Below, piece by piece: positions 36,634 to 46,517 of a DNA stretch of 64,000 bases. A program made the position numbers and the translations under genes. This stretch comes from Halomonas sp. HL-48. GTDB lineage: Bacteria; Pseudomonadota; Gammaproteobacteria; Pseudomonadales; Halomonadaceae. The first letter of the stretch is position 1, and the number at the start of each line of letters is the position of its first letter. The notes beneath the pieces were generated by a model. The model had not been told where the DNA came from. It ran no database searches and saw only the letters and a program-made list of their open reading frames with translations. Location: the NCBI RefSeq assembly GCF_001314875.1, contig NZ_LJZS01000002.1:124001-188000 (forward strand). The letters are read 5' to 3'.

Positions 36634-37466
36634 TGCTTTTGCACTTCACCAAAATGCACGGCCTGGGCAACGACTTCATGGTGGTCGACCTGGTCACCCA
36701 GCGCGCCCGGCTGAGCAACGAACAGATCCGCCAACTGGCCGACCGGCGCTTTGGGATTGGCTTTGATCAGCTACTGATCGTCGAGCCGCCCCGCGACCCC
36801 GATATGGATTTCCGCTATCGGATCTACAACGCCGACGGCAGCGAAGTCGAGAACTGCGGCAACGGCGCGCGCTGTTTTGCGCGCTTTGTGCGCGAGCAGC
36901 GCCTGACCCACAAGCACGAAATCACCGTGGAAACCGCGGGTGGGCCGCTGGTATTGAACGTCCAGCATGACGGCATGGTGCGTGTCGACATGGGCCAGCC
37001 GCGCTTCAATCCGGCCAGCGTGCCGTTCGACGCGCCGGGCGATCAACCGTTGCACGAGGTCGAAGTGGCGGGTGAAACGCTGGCGCTGGGCGTCGTGTCG
37101 ATGGGCAACCCGCACGCGGTGTTGCAGGTGGATGACGTTGACAGCGCGCCGGTCGAGCGTCTTGGCCCGCTGCTCGAAGCCCATCCGCGCTTTCCCAAGC
37201 GTGTGAACGTGGGGTTCATGCAGGTGCTGTCGGCAAGCGAAATCCGCCTGCGGGTGTTTGAACGGGGCAGCGGCGAAACGCTAGCCTGTGGCACAGGGGC
37301 TTGCGCCGCCGTGGCCAGCGGTATCCGTCAGGGGCTGTTAAAAAGCCCGGTACGCGTTCACTTGCTGGGCGGTGAACTGAGCATCGAATGGCCGTCTCCC
37401 GACGCCCCGCTGATCATGGTGGGTCCGGCCACCCGAGTATTTGATGGTCGGGTGGCAGTCAACTAA
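36633..37466 (+). CDS. dapF: Diaminopimelate epimerase DapF
   Basis: The 277-residue enzyme interconverts LL- and meso-diaminopimelate for lysine and peptidoglycan. The two catalytic cysteines are in NCGNGARC and CGTGACAA. The N-terminal [19 protein letters not shown] is typical. It overlaps lysA by one base. Confidence 0.96.
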   Translation: MLLHFTKMHGLGNDFMVVDLVTQRARLSNEQIRQLADRRFGIGFDQLLIVEPPRDPDMDFRYRIYNADGSEVENCGNGARCFARFVREQRLTHKHEITVETAGGPLVLNVQHDGMVRVDMGQPRFNPASVPFDAPGDQPLHEVEVAGETLALGVVSMGNPHAVLQVDDVDSAPVERLGPLLEAHPRFPKRVNVGFMQVLSASEIRLRVFERGSGETLACGTGACAAVASGIRQGLLKSPVRVHLLGGELSIEWPSPDAPLIMVGPATRVFDGRVAVN

Positions 37467-37528
37467 CCACAGCGCTTGCTAACGGGCCATAAAGCGAACA
37501 GTCTTTGACTAACCCAAGGAGAACGGTG

Positions 37529-38239
37529 ATGTCTCAAGCTCCAGAACCGCGCAAAACGCTCGACCCCGATCAAGTCGCGTTTTGGCTGGCGCGTCATCCC
37601 GATTTTTTCGTGGGTCGGGAAGGGCTACTGCAGCAGCTGCAGGTGCCGCATCCGCATATTGAAGGGGCGGTGTCACTGCTCGAGCGGTTGGTGATCGATC
37701 TGCGCCAGCGCGCCGAAAGCGCCGAAGGGCGCCTTGAACACCTGCTGGAAACCGCCCGCCATAACGAAGCCCAGTATCGTCGTCTGCGCGAAACGCTGCT
37801 GGCGCTGGTGGAGGCCGATACCCGCGATGCCCTGGCCCAGGCGCTGGCCACGCAGTTAAGCGAGCGCTTCAACACGCCCGCCATGGCGCTGTGGTGCCCC
37901 GCGTCGTTGAGCGATGCGGAGCCGTCGCCTCCCCAGCCGCCGCGCCATGTGCTGGACCAGCATGCCAGTGCCCGGCTGGCGGCGCTGCTCGATGGGCGTA
38001 CAAGCCGCTGTGCCAAGCTCAGCGTCAGTGACTGGAAGTGTCTGTTGCCCCATGTGAAAGCGCCGCGCAAAGCAGGTTCCTGCGCGATTTCGCGGCTGTC
38101 GGCGGGTGAGCCGTTAGGCTACCTGCTGCTGGCCAGTCCCGATGCTGATCAGTACCGCGCCAGCATGGATACGCTGTTCACCGAGTACCTGGGCGACATT
38201 GTCGCCCGGCTGCTGATCCGCCTGACCCCGCATGAATGA
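37529..38239 (+). CDS. DUF484 family protein
   Basis: Starting at 37529 behind AAGGAGA gives 236 residues. DUF484 is a GAF-like family found between dapF and xerC in many gammaproteobacteria (yigA position), with no settled function. Typical features are FWLARHPDFFVGREGLLQQLQVPH at the N-terminus, a coiled-coil stretch (LVIDLRQRAESAEGRLEHLL) and a GAF-like C-terminal half ending GYLLLASPDADQY. The last 8 bp overlap xerC. Confidence 0.87.
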   Translation: MSQAPEPRKTLDPDQVAFWLARHPDFFVGREGLLQQLQVPHPHIEGAVSLLERLVIDLRQRAESAEGRLEHLLETARHNEAQYRRLRETLLALVEADTRDALAQALATQLSERFNTPAMALWCPASLSDAEPSPPQPPRHVLDQHASARLAALLDGRTSRCAKLSVSDWKCLLPHVKAPRKAGSCAISRLSAGEPLGYLLLASPDADQYRASMDTLFTEYLGDIVARLLIRLTPHE

Positions 38240-39140
38240 CACGACCCTACGCCAGCACGCTGAGGCGTTTCTCGCCTCGCTCGGGCGTCATGCCAGCCCG
38301 GCGACCGTGGCCGCTTACCGCCAGGATATCGAGGCGCTATGCGCCTTTGTCGACCGCCAGGCGGAACCCACCATCGCCTTCGATCAGCATCTGATGCGTG
38401 CGTTTCTGGGCGCCGAGCGGCGGCGAGGGCAGTCTCCGCGTAGTCTGGCCCGGCGCCGTGCGGCGCTCTCCCGGTTTGCCGACCACCTGGTCAAGCAGGG
38501 CGAGATCGCCGATAACCCACTGGATCTGGTGCGCACGCCCAAGCAGCCGAAACACTTACCGCGCCCGGTGGATGTCGACACCCTGGCGCGTTTTCTGGAT
38601 TCCCCCCACGACGATTCACCGCTGGCGCGTCGCGATCAGGCCATGCTGGAGCTTTTGTACTCGAGTGGCCTGCGCCTGGCGGAGCTGGCGGCGCTTGACC
38701 TTGACGCCTTGCAGGACCGTCGTGTCCGCGTGCTGGGCAAAGGCGCCAAACCCCGTCAGGTGCCGGTAGGGGAACGCGCCCGGCAGGCACTGGCGGCGTG
38801 GTTGAGCGTGCGCTCCCTGCTGGCAAAAGACGCTGAAACGGCGCTGTTCGTCGGCCAACGAGGCGTCCGCCTGGGCCACCGGGCGATCCAGAAACGTCTG
38901 GCAGCACTTGCCATCGAGCGGGGGCTGCCGGAGCATTTGCATCCTCACCGGCTTCGCCATTCGTTCGCCAGTCATCTGCTGGAATCCAGCCAGGATTTGC
39001 GCGCGGTGCAGGAGTTGTTGGGCCACGCCAACCTCTCGACCACTCAGGTCTACACGCGGCTGGACTGGCAGCATTTGGCGACCAGCTACGATGCCGCCCA
39101 TCCCCGGGCGAAACGCCGCCCGACACGGAGCGAACCATGA
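38232..39140 (+). CDS. xerC: Site-specific tyrosine recombinase XerC
   Basis: The 302-residue recombinase acts with XerD at dif to resolve chromosome dimers. The N-terminal SAM-like domain (about 1-90) is followed by the catalytic domain: Arg in LYSSGLRLAELAALD, HPHRLRHSFASHLL (H-x-x-R) and LGHANLSTTQVYTRLDW with the nucleophilic Tyr. Its place after DUF484 matches xerC and argues against XerD or an integron integrase. Confidence 0.94.
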   Translation: MNDTTLRQHAEAFLASLGRHASPATVAAYRQDIEALCAFVDRQAEPTIAFDQHLMRAFLGAERRRGQSPRSLARRRAALSRFADHLVKQGEIADNPLDLVRTPKQPKHLPRPVDVDTLARFLDSPHDDSPLARRDQAMLELLYSSGLRLAELAALDLDALQDRRVRVLGKGAKPRQVPVGERARQALAAWLSVRSLLAKDAETALFVGQRGVRLGHRAIQKRLAALAIERGLPEHLHPHRLRHSFASHLLESSQDLRAVQELLGHANLSTTQVYTRLDWQHLATSYDAAHPRAKRRPTRSEP

Positions 39141-39874
39141 CCTCTCTCAAAGCGATTACCTTTGATTTAGACGATACTCTCTGGGATAACAGCGGCGTGA
39201 TGGCGCGCACCGAGACCGGGCATTACGGCTGGCTGCTCGAAAAACTCCCGGCGTGGTTGGCCGAGCGTCGCTGGCCGTCGTGGGAGCTAAGCGTTGAGGC
39301 GGGGCTTGAAGATTACCTAAAGCGACGCCAACGGCTTGCCACTGACGTGCCCGAGCGGCGTGGCGACTTTACCTGGCTGCGCCTGCGTGCGCTGGAAGCC
39401 CAGCTTGAAGCGCAGGGCCTGCCACGCAGTGCCGCCGCGCTTTGGGCGGCAGCGGCCATGAACGAATTCCATCGCCTGCGCGTGCAGGTGACCCCGCACC
39501 CCGAAGCGGCCGATCTGCTGGCGGCCCTGGGGCGACGCTACCGGCTGGCGGCGATTACCAACGGCAATATTCACCTCAAGCGCCATCCGCTGTCGGGTTA
39601 TTTTCCGGTGGCCATTGCCGCCGGTGAGCTACTGACCCCCAAGCCTGACCCCAAGGCATTTCTCACCGCGCTGGCGCGCCTTGACGTGGCGCCGCAAAAC
39701 GCTATGCACGTGGGCGATTCGTGGGAGGAAGACATCGTGCCGGCCAACCAACTGGGCATGCATGCGGTGTGGATCAGCGAGGCACGTAGCACCGCGCTAC
39801 CCGAGGGCGTCCATCAGATTGCCCATATCAAGGAGCTGCCCGGCGTGCTGGCGAGGTTGAACGCGCCCTACTGA
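39137..39874 (+). CDS. yigB: YigB-type HAD hydrolase
   Basis: The 245-residue protein has HAD motif [11 protein letters not shown], motif II AAITNGN, the Lys of motif III (KPDPKAF) and motif [12 protein letters not shown]. In E. coli YigB dephosphorylates 5-amino-6-(5-phosphoribitylamino)uracil in riboflavin synthesis. Position right after xerC with ATGA overlap supports orthology; HAD substrate range is broad. It converges on engB with a 7-bp overlap. Confidence 0.86.
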   Translation: MTSLKAITFDLDDTLWDNSGVMARTETGHYGWLLEKLPAWLAERRWPSWELSVEAGLEDYLKRRQRLATDVPERRGDFTWLRLRALEAQLEAQGLPRSAAALWAAAAMNEFHRLRVQVTPHPEAADLLAALGRRYRLAAITNGNIHLKRHPLSGYFPVAIAAGELLTPKPDPKAFLTALARLDVAPQNAMHVGDSWEEDIVPANQLGMHAVWISEARSTALPEGVHQIAHIKELPGVLARLNAPY

Positions 39875-40506
39875 GAGGGCGTTTCCAGCCACCCATCCAG
39901 GCGCTTGGCAAGGGTGTCGACGCCGTCGCGCTTGAGCGATGAAAACAGCTGCACCGAGACCAGATCTTCCCATTCCTTCAGGCGCGACCGCACCTGTTGC
40001 AGCGCCGCGCTGGCGGGGCCTTTTTTCAGTTTGTCGGCCTTGGTGAGCAGAATATGCACCGGCATGTTTCGCCCGTCGGCAAAGCCCAGCATCATCTGGT
40101 CAAACTCGGTCAGCGGATGGCGCACGTCCATCAGCAGCACCAGCCCGCGCAGGCTGAAACGCCCTTTCAGGTAGTCGGAGAGATGCTGCTGCCACTCGAG
40201 CTTGACCGCTTCCGGCACTTTGGCATAGCCGTAGCCGGGCAGGTCGACCAGGCGACGCGACTCATCATTCATGACGCTGAAAAAGTTGATCAGCTGGGTA
40301 CGGCCCGGGGTGCGTGACGTGCGTGCCAGCGCTTTCTGCTGGGTCAGCGCATTGATGGCGCTGGACTTGCCGGCGTTGGAACGTCCCGCAAAGGCAACTT
40401 CGGCGCCGGTATCGTCCGGGCAGAGCGCAAGCGTCGGTGCGCTGGTCATAAATTGCGCCGTGGGGTAATTAAGTCGCACAGCTGAACTATCATGGTGGGT
40501 AGGCAT
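39868..40506 (-). CDS. engB: Ribosome biogenesis GTPase YihA/EngB
   Basis: The ATG at 40506 (SD CAGGA) gives 212 residues; the longer frame to 40557 is unneeded. GTPase motifs are G1 [10 protein letters not shown]3 DLPGYGYA and G4 LTKADKL, with the EngB-specific [14 protein letters not shown] switch. EngB assists assembly of the large ribosomal subunit and is essential in many bacteria. It is divergent from cytochrome c4, as in Pseudomonas. Confidence 0.93.
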   Translation of the reverse strand: MPTHHDSSAVRLNYPTAQFMTSAPTLALCPDDTGAEVAFAGRSNAGKSSAINALTQQKALARTSRTPGRTQLINFFSVMNDESRRLVDLPGYGYAKVPEAVKLEWQQHLSDYLKGRFSLRGLVLLMDVRHPLTEFDQMMLGFADGRNMPVHILLTKADKLKKGPASAALQQVRSRLKEWEDLVSVQLFSSLKRDGVDTLAKRLDGWLETPSQ

Positions 40507-40840
40507 GGCATTGATCCTGACGAACAAAGATGAAAACAATGAATAAAAGGTGGCCATGAATGCGCGGCGACATTGGCGAACACGATGGATGACAACACAG
40601 GCGAGCGGCCGGATGACGAATTGCCTTGAGCGCCGCTGGGCAATAGCATTTCCGCTATCCCGAGGCTTCGTTATACTGCTTTTAGGGTCGTCTGTGACCG
40701 GGGCTAGTGTACCACCGCGCTTTGCCGAGCAGCGACCAACGTGAACAGTTGTTTATCTTGGTGGCGGTTCATCACGCTAGTGCGTTCACCCATCGTGGGA
40801 ATGCCTAATAACGTTAACCACAAATAAAAATGGACGAGCG
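40507..40840. other. Intergenic region engB / cytochrome c4
   Basis: This 334-bp gap holds divergent promoters. A TATACT hexamer at 40672-40677 has a weak TTTCCG partner 17 bp upstream, and a small inverted repeat ATAGC-N6-GCTAT spans 40643-40658. Spot 42-type RNAs lie near engB in enterobacteria and vibrios, but I see no terminator or matching structure here. Otherwise I see nothing in it. Confidence 0.35.
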
Positions 40841-41461
40841 ATGAGAATGCTACTGGCAAGCCTGGCTATTACTCTGGGTGCCGTGGGCACCGCTTCCGCT
40901 AACCCCAGGGCGGAGGCCGACGCCGCCGCGGGTGAATCCCTGGCGACGCCCTGTGCGGCGTGCCATGGGCAAGCGGGTATCAGTCCGACGTCGACCTTTC
41001 CGCATCTGGCGGGTCAGCAGATGTCTTACCTCGCCAAACAGATCATGGATATTCGTGATGGTCGCCGCGAGGTGCCGCAGATGGCGGGTCAGGTAGATGA
41101 TTTTGATGATCAGGATGCCTGGGACGTAGCGGCGTTCTACGCCGAGCAGGAACCTCACCTCGGCCAGGCCGACGATGATGCCGAGCTACTGGCCCGTGGC
41201 GAAGCCCTGTACCGGGCCGGCGACCAGCAAAAAGGCATTCCCGCCTGTAGCGCCTGCCACTCGCCAACCGGAGCGGGCATCGGCAGCGCTGCCTATCCGG
41301 CGCTGTCGGGGCTGCAGACCGACTACACCGTCTCGACCCTGCAAGCCTTTGCTGACGGTGAGCGGGAAAACGACCCCAATCAGGTCATGCGGGATATTGC
41401 CGCGAAAATGAGCGACGACGATATGCAGGCGGTGGCGAACTATCTGTTGGGTTTGAATTAA
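40841..41461 (+). CDS. Dihaem cytochrome c4
   Basis: The 206-residue protein has a Sec signal ending near ASA (residue 20) and two c-type haem sites, CAACH at 38-42 and CSACH at 136-140, one per homologous half. Cytochrome c4 is a periplasmic electron carrier to terminal oxidases. It lies in the conserved engB-c4-dsbA neighbourhood. Confidence 0.92.
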   Translation: MRMLLASLAITLGAVGTASANPRAEADAAAGESLATPCAACHGQAGISPTSTFPHLAGQQMSYLAKQIMDIRDGRREVPQMAGQVDDFDDQDAWDVAAFYAEQEPHLGQADDDAELLARGEALYRAGDQQKGIPACSACHSPTGAGIGSAAYPALSGLQTDYTVSTLQAFADGERENDPNQVMRDIAAKMSDDDMQAVANYLLGLN

Positions 41462-41569
41462 ACGACCAGTCTCAATAAGCTGGCGATTATTATCGCATGC
41501 TTGGTCAGATGCGGAACCCTGGTCGTTTACTGGGGTCTCACGCTGGCTTTCCCACGGAGATTAGTCACT

Positions 41570-42202
41570 ATGTTGAAAACGTTGATGGTTGCGGTTGCCG
41601 GTTTGAGTCTGTCGGCAGCAGTCAGTGCTCAGGAACTGGTTGAAGGTCAGCATTACGAGGCGCTCGAAGAGCCGGTTGAAACCCAGGTGGACGACGGTCA
41701 GATCGAGGTATTGGATGTCTTCTGGTACGGCTGCCCGCACTGCTATCGCCTGCAGTCACACGTTAACGAGTGGGAAGAAACCCTCGATGACGATGTCACC
41801 ATGGCCAAGATGCCCGCGACCATGGGCGGCGACTGGAACACCCACGCCAATGCCTACTATGCCGCCGAAGAGCTGGGAATCGCCGAGGAGCTTCACGCGG
41901 ATTTCTTCGACGCCATCCACCAGGATGAGCGTTCGATGACCGACAGCGACGATATTGCCGCCTTTTTCGCTGACTATGGCGTCAGCGAAGACGAAGCCAA
42001 GGAAGCCCTGAAAGCCTTCAACGTACGCAGCAACGTCAACAAGGCCAACAGCCGCATGCGTGACATGCGCTTGATGGGCGTCCCCGCGCTGGTCGTCGAT
42101 GGCCGTTACGTGGTGACGCCGAGCAGCGCCGGCAGCCTCGAAAACATGCCGAAGATCGCCGATGCGCTGGTCGAGAAGGTGCGCGAAGAGCGCGATGAGT
42201 AA
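41570..42202 (+). CDS. dsbA: Thiol:disulfide interchange protein DsbA
   Basis: The ATG at 41570 behind CGGAGA gives 210 residues with a Sec signal (about 1-20). The thioredoxin fold carries the active site FWYGCPHCY (Cys55 and Cys58) and the cis-Pro loop MGVPALVVDGRYVV. DsbA oxidises cysteine pairs of exported proteins. The CPHC dipeptide gives the strongly oxidising character known for DsbA. Confidence 0.94.
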   Translation: MLKTLMVAVAGLSLSAAVSAQELVEGQHYEALEEPVETQVDDGQIEVLDVFWYGCPHCYRLQSHVNEWEETLDDDVTMAKMPATMGGDWNTHANAYYAAEELGIAEELHADFFDAIHQDERSMTDSDDIAAFFADYGVSEDEAKEALKAFNVRSNVNKANSRMRDMRLMGVPALVVDGRYVVTPSSAGSLENMPKIADALVEKVREERDE

Positions 42203-42234
42203 CGCCATTTGACCGTCGGGTTATGGGGTTGACC

Positions 42235-43044
42235 ATGAACGAGCTGGAGGCCCGCAAGCCGCTGCTGAGCAGCGGCCATTTGCGTCTGCTGACCTTTAAT
42301 CTCCAGGTGGGTATCCAGACCTCGGCGTATCATCACTACGTGACGCGTAGCTGGCAGCACTTCCTGCCTCATCCGCGCCGCCTGCAGCGTCTTGAAATGA
42401 TGGGCGAGGTGATGAGCAAGTTTGATGTGGTGGGCTTGCAGGAAGTTGATGGTGGCAGCTTTCGTTCTAGCCGCATCAATCAGGTTGAATACCTGGCGAC
42501 CCAGGCGGGCATGCCCCACCACTTTCAACAGCTCAACCGCAATCTTGGGCGCATTGCCCAACACAGCAATGGGCTGCTTTCACGCCTGGTGCCGAGCCAG
42601 ATAGAGGAGCACCGCCTGCCGGGCGCCATGCCCGGACGCGGCGCCATTCACGCCCGCTTTGGTGAGGGGCCGGATGCGCTGCACATTTTTGTGGCCCACC
42701 TGGCACTCAGCCACCGAGGTCGGGTGCGCCAGCTCAACTACCTCAGCGATATTATCCAGCCGCTGCGCCATGTGGTGGTCATGGGCGATCTGAACTGTAC
42801 GCCGGATCAGCTTCATGCCCACGAGCGTTTCAACGATGCGCTGCCGCTCCACCCGGTGAAACCCCTGCTGAGCTACCCCTCCTGGCAGCCGCGCCGGGCG
42901 CTGGATCACATTCTGCTGTCCCAATCCCTCGAGGCGGTGGACGTTCAGGTGCTGGATCACCTGTTTTCCGACCATCTGCCGATCGCCGTGGATCTGCCGC
43001 TGCCGGCCGCCTGTCTCGCCGCGATTCGCTCAAGCGTTAAATAA
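42235..43044 (+). CDS. Endonuclease/exonuclease/phosphatase family protein
   Basis: The protein of about 269 residues has the EEP (DNase I-like) fold motifs: LRLLTFNLQVGIQ at the N-terminus, VVGLQEVDGGSFRSSR with the metal-binding Glu, FVAHLALSHRGRVRQL, VVMGDLNCTPDQ and the C-terminal SDHLPIAVDL with the catalytic His. These enzymes cut phosphodiester or phosphate-ester bonds in nucleic acids or lipids; the substrate is unknown. Starts at 42223 and 42235 are both possible. It follows dsbA by about 30 bp. Confidence 0.83.
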   Translation: MNELEARKPLLSSGHLRLLTFNLQVGIQTSAYHHYVTRSWQHFLPHPRRLQRLEMMGEVMSKFDVVGLQEVDGGSFRSSRINQVEYLATQAGMPHHFQQLNRNLGRIAQHSNGLLSRLVPSQIEEHRLPGAMPGRGAIHARFGEGPDALHIFVAHLALSHRGRVRQLNYLSDIIQPLRHVVVMGDLNCTPDQLHAHERFNDALPLHPVKPLLSYPSWQPRRALDHILLSQSLEAVDVQVLDHLFSDHLPIAVDLPLPAACLAAIRSSVK

Positions 43045-43142
43045 ATAGCCGTGAGTGGCGCCTGTGAGCGCTGTAATGTTCGCGTATATGCGCTATTGTC
43101 TGGGCGCTGACTCCCCTGGCCGTATGACGCGAGACACTTCCC

Positions 43143-43703
43143 ATGTCGGACACTACACAACTACCTGCCTTTATCGGTGCGCTGGACCGCGCTTCGGAGT
43201 GGTTCGGACGTACCCTTGCGTGGCTGATCATCATCATGATGCTGATTCAGTTCGCGATTGTATTGCTGCGCTATGCCTTCAGCGTGAACAGTATCTTCAT
43301 GCAAGAGCTGGTGATGTACATGCACGCCAGCGTCTTCATGCTTGCCGCTGCCTACACCTTTCGGCACGACGGGCACGTGCGGGTGGATATCTTCTATCGC
43401 GGGATGACGCCGCGCCGTCAGGCGCTGGTCAATATCGTGGGCATCATCTTACTGTTGATACCGGTGATGGTCTTCGTCATCGCCTCCAGCCTGGGTTACG
43501 TGGTCAACGCCTGGAGCATCCTGGAAACCTCGCCGGATCACGGCGGGATTCCTGCCGTCTTCTTGCTGAAAACCATGATCCCCCTGTTTGCCTTGCTGAT
43601 GATCGTCCAGGGCGTGATCGAGCTGGTGCGCAACGGCTACGTGCTGACCGGGCGTATTGCACCGTCCGGAACGGATGATACCCATCTTCAGGAGCGCGTT
43701 TGA
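43143..43703 (+). CDS. TRAP transporter small permease (DctQ) of the TakP-type system
   Basis: The 186-residue protein has four hydrophobic segments (about 17-45, 55-75, 95-120 and 140-160) and the DctQ pattern FAIVLLRYAFSVNSIFMQELVMYMHASVFMLAAAYTFRHDGHVRVDIFY. It pairs with the large permease that overlaps its stop (TGATG) and the TakP-type binding protein at 45286. Confidence 0.9.
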   Translation: MSDTTQLPAFIGALDRASEWFGRTLAWLIIIMMLIQFAIVLLRYAFSVNSIFMQELVMYMHASVFMLAAAYTFRHDGHVRVDIFYRGMTPRRQALVNIVGIILLLIPVMVFVIASSLGYVVNAWSILETSPDHGGIPAVFLLKTMIPLFALLMIVQGVIELVRNGYVLTGRIAPSGTDDTHLQERV

Positions 43704-45109
43704 TGCTGGAATTCATGCCGATTATTTTATTTGCCGTTATCTGCATCGTGCTGATGTTCGGCTTCCCCGTGGCGCTTTCGCTGGCGGGCACGGCGCTGCT
43801 GTTTGCCGGCATGGGGTTGGGTCTCGAGGCTATGGGTGTCGATGCCAACTTCGATGCCGGCTACCTGGCCGCCTTGCCCAACCGCTTGTACGGCATCATG
43901 ACCAACCAGACGCTATTGGCGGTGCCCCTGTTCGTCCTTATGGGCGTGCTGCTGGAAAAGTCCAAGGTCGCAGAAACCCTGCTCGACGCCATGGCCCTGC
44001 TGTTCGGCGCCATGCGCGGTGGCCTGGGTATTTCGGTTACGCTTGTGGGCATGCTCATGGCGGCGTCTACCGGTATCGTCGGGGCCACCGTGGTGACCAT
44101 GGGCTTGATGTCACTGCCTACCATGCTGAAGCGTGGCTACAGCACTTCGCTTGCGACCGGGACGATCTGCGCCACCGGCACGCTGGGTCAGATCATTCCG
44201 CCTTCCATTGCGCTGGTACTGCTCGGCGATGTGTTGTCATCGGCGTACCAGCAGGCGCAGTTGGACATGGGTATTTTCAGCCCCAAAACGGTGTCGGTGG
44301 GTGACCTCTTCATGGGCGCGCTGGTGCCTGGGTTGATTCTGGTCGTGATGTACATGATCTACGTGGCCCTGGTGGCGTGGCTGCGTCCCAGTATGGCGCC
44401 CGCCGCGGATCGCCAGGAACTGATGGAAGAGCTTGGCCACACTACGGGGCTGGGCATGCTGCTGCTCAAGGGCCTGGTGCCTCCGGTGGTGCTTATCGTG
44501 GCGGTGCTGGGGTCGATCCTCAGCGGCGTTGCAACGCCCACCGAGGCGTCTGCCGTGGGTGCCTTCGGCGCACTCGTGCTGGCGCTGGGCTATCGTCAAC
44601 TCGATTGGGCGACGCTGAAGGACGTGCTGCGTTCGACGATGAACGTCACCACTATGGTGTTTCTGATCCTGATCGGCGCGGCGCTGTTTTCGCTGGTGTT
44701 CCGGGCCTACGGCGGTGAACACATGGTCACCGAGCTGTTTGAAAGCATGCCCGGCGGCGTGGTCGGCGCGACCATCATCGTGATGCTGGTCATCTTCCTG
44801 TTGGGGTTCATTCTCGACTTTATCGAAATCACCTTTGTGGTGGTGCCGATCGTCGGGCCGATTCTGCTGGCCATGGGGCTTGACCCCATCTGGCTGGGGA
44901 TCATGATCGCCATCAACCTGCAGACCTCGTTCCTGACCCCGCCATTTGGTTTTGCGCTGTTTTATCTGCGCGGGGTGGCGCCGCCGTCGGTACCCACGTC
45001 AGCCATCTATCGCGGGGTGATTCCGTTTATCCTGATGCAGTTGGGCATGCTGCTGGTGCTTGCCTTCTTCCCGCAGCTGGCGACGTGGCTGCCCGCGCAG
45101 TTCGGCTAG
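43703..45109 (+). CDS. TRAP transporter large permease (DctM) of the TakP-type system
   Basis: The 468-residue permease has the DctM layout with many membrane helices. It includes NQTLLAVPLFVLMGVLLEKS, GIVGATVVTMGLMSLPTMLKRGYSTSLATGTICATGTLGQIIPPSIALVLLGD and LQTSFLTPPFGFALFYLRG. It couples the Na+ gradient to uptake of ligand delivered by the binding protein. ATG at 43703 shares one base with the dctQ stop. Confidence 0.92.
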   Translation: MLEFMPIILFAVICIVLMFGFPVALSLAGTALLFAGMGLGLEAMGVDANFDAGYLAALPNRLYGIMTNQTLLAVPLFVLMGVLLEKSKVAETLLDAMALLFGAMRGGLGISVTLVGMLMAASTGIVGATVVTMGLMSLPTMLKRGYSTSLATGTICATGTLGQIIPPSIALVLLGDVLSSAYQQAQLDMGIFSPKTVSVGDLFMGALVPGLILVVMYMIYVALVAWLRPSMAPAADRQELMEELGHTTGLGMLLLKGLVPPVVLIVAVLGSILSGVATPTEASAVGAFGALVLALGYRQLDWATLKDVLRSTMNVTTMVFLILIGAALFSLVFRAYGGEHMVTELFESMPGGVVGATIIVMLVIFLLGFILDFIEITFVVVPIVGPILLAMGLDPIWLGIMIAINLQTSFLTPPFGFALFYLRGVAPPSVPTSAIYRGVIPFILMQLGMLLVLAFFPQLATWLPAQFG

Positions 45110-45207
45110 CTATAAATTAAAAGGGGCGCTGCTATCAACGCAAGGACGTGAGAACCTAGTACTAAAGCATGTGAATAACTAATCAACAATTTGCAGTAAG
45201 CTGCTTG

Positions 45208-45232
45208 GTCCAGTGCCTGAGGCACTTGGCCG
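45208..45232 (+). other. Hairpin between dctM and dctP genes
   Basis: A stem of 11 pairs with one mismatch (core AGTGCC-TGA-GGCACT at 45212-45226) lies in the 176-bp gap before the binding-protein gene. No U-run follows. It may stabilise the 3' end of the permease mRNA or the 5' end of dctP, adjusting the ratio of binding protein to permease. Confidence 0.4.
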
Positions 45233-45285
45233 AGCGGTGCTTTCCTACCCATAACAGTAATAATAGAAAGCTAGAGGGTTCATGA

Positions 45286-46398
45286 ATGAACGTTAAAACA
45301 CTCCCCGTCGCCATTGCCATGACGACTGCGATGTCCGCTGGCCTGCTGGCGGTATCGAGCCTCGATAATCACGCCCAGGCTCAGGAAGAAGAATTCCGCT
45401 GGAAAATGGTCACCTCCTGGCCGAAAAACTTCCCCGGCGTAGGCCAGGGGCCTGAACGCCTTGCCGAGCTGGTCGATGAAATGTCGGATGGCCGCCTGAC
45501 CATCGAAGTATTTGGTGCCGGGCAGTTGGTGCCGGGCTTTGAAGTCTTTGATGCGGTTGCCGATGGCACCGCCGAGCTTGGCCATTCCGCTTCCTACTAC
45601 TGGAAGGGCAAGGCGCCGGCCGCGCAATTCTTTGCGGCCGTGCCGTTTGGCATGAACGCCCAGGAAATGAACGCCTGGCTGCACTTTGGCGGCGGCATGG
45701 AGCTGTGGAACGAGCTTTATGACGACTTCGGCGTCGACGTGCTGGTGGCCGGGGCGTCCGGCGTCCAGATGGGCGGCTGGTACAACAAGGAGATCAATTC
45801 GGTCGACGATCTGGACGGCCTGAAAATGCGCATGCCGGGCCTCGGTGGTGAAGTGATGAACCGCATGGGCGTGGCGATCGTCAACATGCCGGGCGGCGAG
45901 ATTTTCACCTCGCTGCAGTCGGGTGCGATCGATGCCACCGAGTGGATTGGTCCGTACAACGATCTGGCCTTTGGTCTGCACCAGGCGGCCGATTACTACT
46001 ACTATCCGGGCTGGCACGAGCCGACCGTGATGTTCGAGGCTATCGTCAACGAAGAGGCCATGGCCGAACTGCCTGCGGACCTGCAGGCAATCCTCACCAC
46101 GGCCGTGCGTGACGTCAATGCCAACGTGCTGGACGAGTACACCGCGCGTAACAACGATGCGCTGGTAACGCTGGTTAACGAGCACGATGTCGAGCTGCGC
46201 CGCATTCCCGATGACGTCCTGGCCCAGGCACGCGAGCACTCCGAAGACGTAGTGGCCGAGCTGGCAGAATCCAGCGAGTTGGCGACGCGTATCTACGAGT
46301 CCTATAGCGCTTTCCAGGATAAGGTCGAGGACTACCACGCGATCTCCGAGCAGGCGTACTACAACGCCCGTAACCCAGAAGGCGACAACGCCGAGTAA
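45286..46398 (+). CDS. TakP-type TRAP substrate-binding protein (Sec-exported)
   Basis: The 370-residue protein has a Sec signal (about 1-32, ending AQAQ) and the same core as the orphan at 15832-16926: WKMVTSWPKNFPGVG, GQLVPGFEVFDAVADGTAELGHSASYYW, GGWYNKEINSVDDLDGLKMRMPG, AIDATEWIGPYNDLAFGLHQAADYYYY. TakP-family proteins bind 2-oxo acids or lactate with a cation. It follows its permease genes after 176 bp with a hairpin, and a terminator comes after. Confidence 0.9.
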   Translation: MNVKTLPVAIAMTTAMSAGLLAVSSLDNHAQAQEEEFRWKMVTSWPKNFPGVGQGPERLAELVDEMSDGRLTIEVFGAGQLVPGFEVFDAVADGTAELGHSASYYWKGKAPAAQFFAAVPFGMNAQEMNAWLHFGGGMELWNELYDDFGVDVLVAGASGVQMGGWYNKEINSVDDLDGLKMRMPGLGGEVMNRMGVAIVNMPGGEIFTSLQSGAIDATEWIGPYNDLAFGLHQAADYYYYPGWHEPTVMFEAIVNEEAMAELPADLQAILTTAVRDVNANVLDEYTARNNDALVTLVNEHDVELRRIPDDVLAQAREHSEDVVAELAESSELATRIYESYSAFQDKVEDYHAISEQAYYNARNPEGDNAE

Positions 46399-46418
46399 CA
46401 CGCGCATCGCCGCATGAC

Positions 46419-46446
46419 ATGGCCGCCCTCGGGCGGCCATTTGCGT
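46419..46446 (+). terminator. Terminator after the TRAP binding-protein gene
   Basis: ATGGCCGCCC and GGGCGGCCAT form a perfect 10-bp stem with a 2-nt loop, then TTGCGTTT. It lies 20 bp after the dctP stop. Confidence 0.75.
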
Positions 46447-46517
46447 TTAAGGGCAGCACAAAAGCGATAGCTTGGGTATCCTAGCTAACTATCGATGATC
46501 TTGCCGGAAGGAACGCC

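Noticed and set aside
45280..46440. 386-residue minus-strand frame
   Set aside because: Antisense to the TakP-type receptor gene; composition typical of a shadow frame.
46441..46517. TPP riboswitch before thiD
   Set aside because: The leader is only about 75 bp and lacks the conserved CUGAGA and ACCUGA elements.
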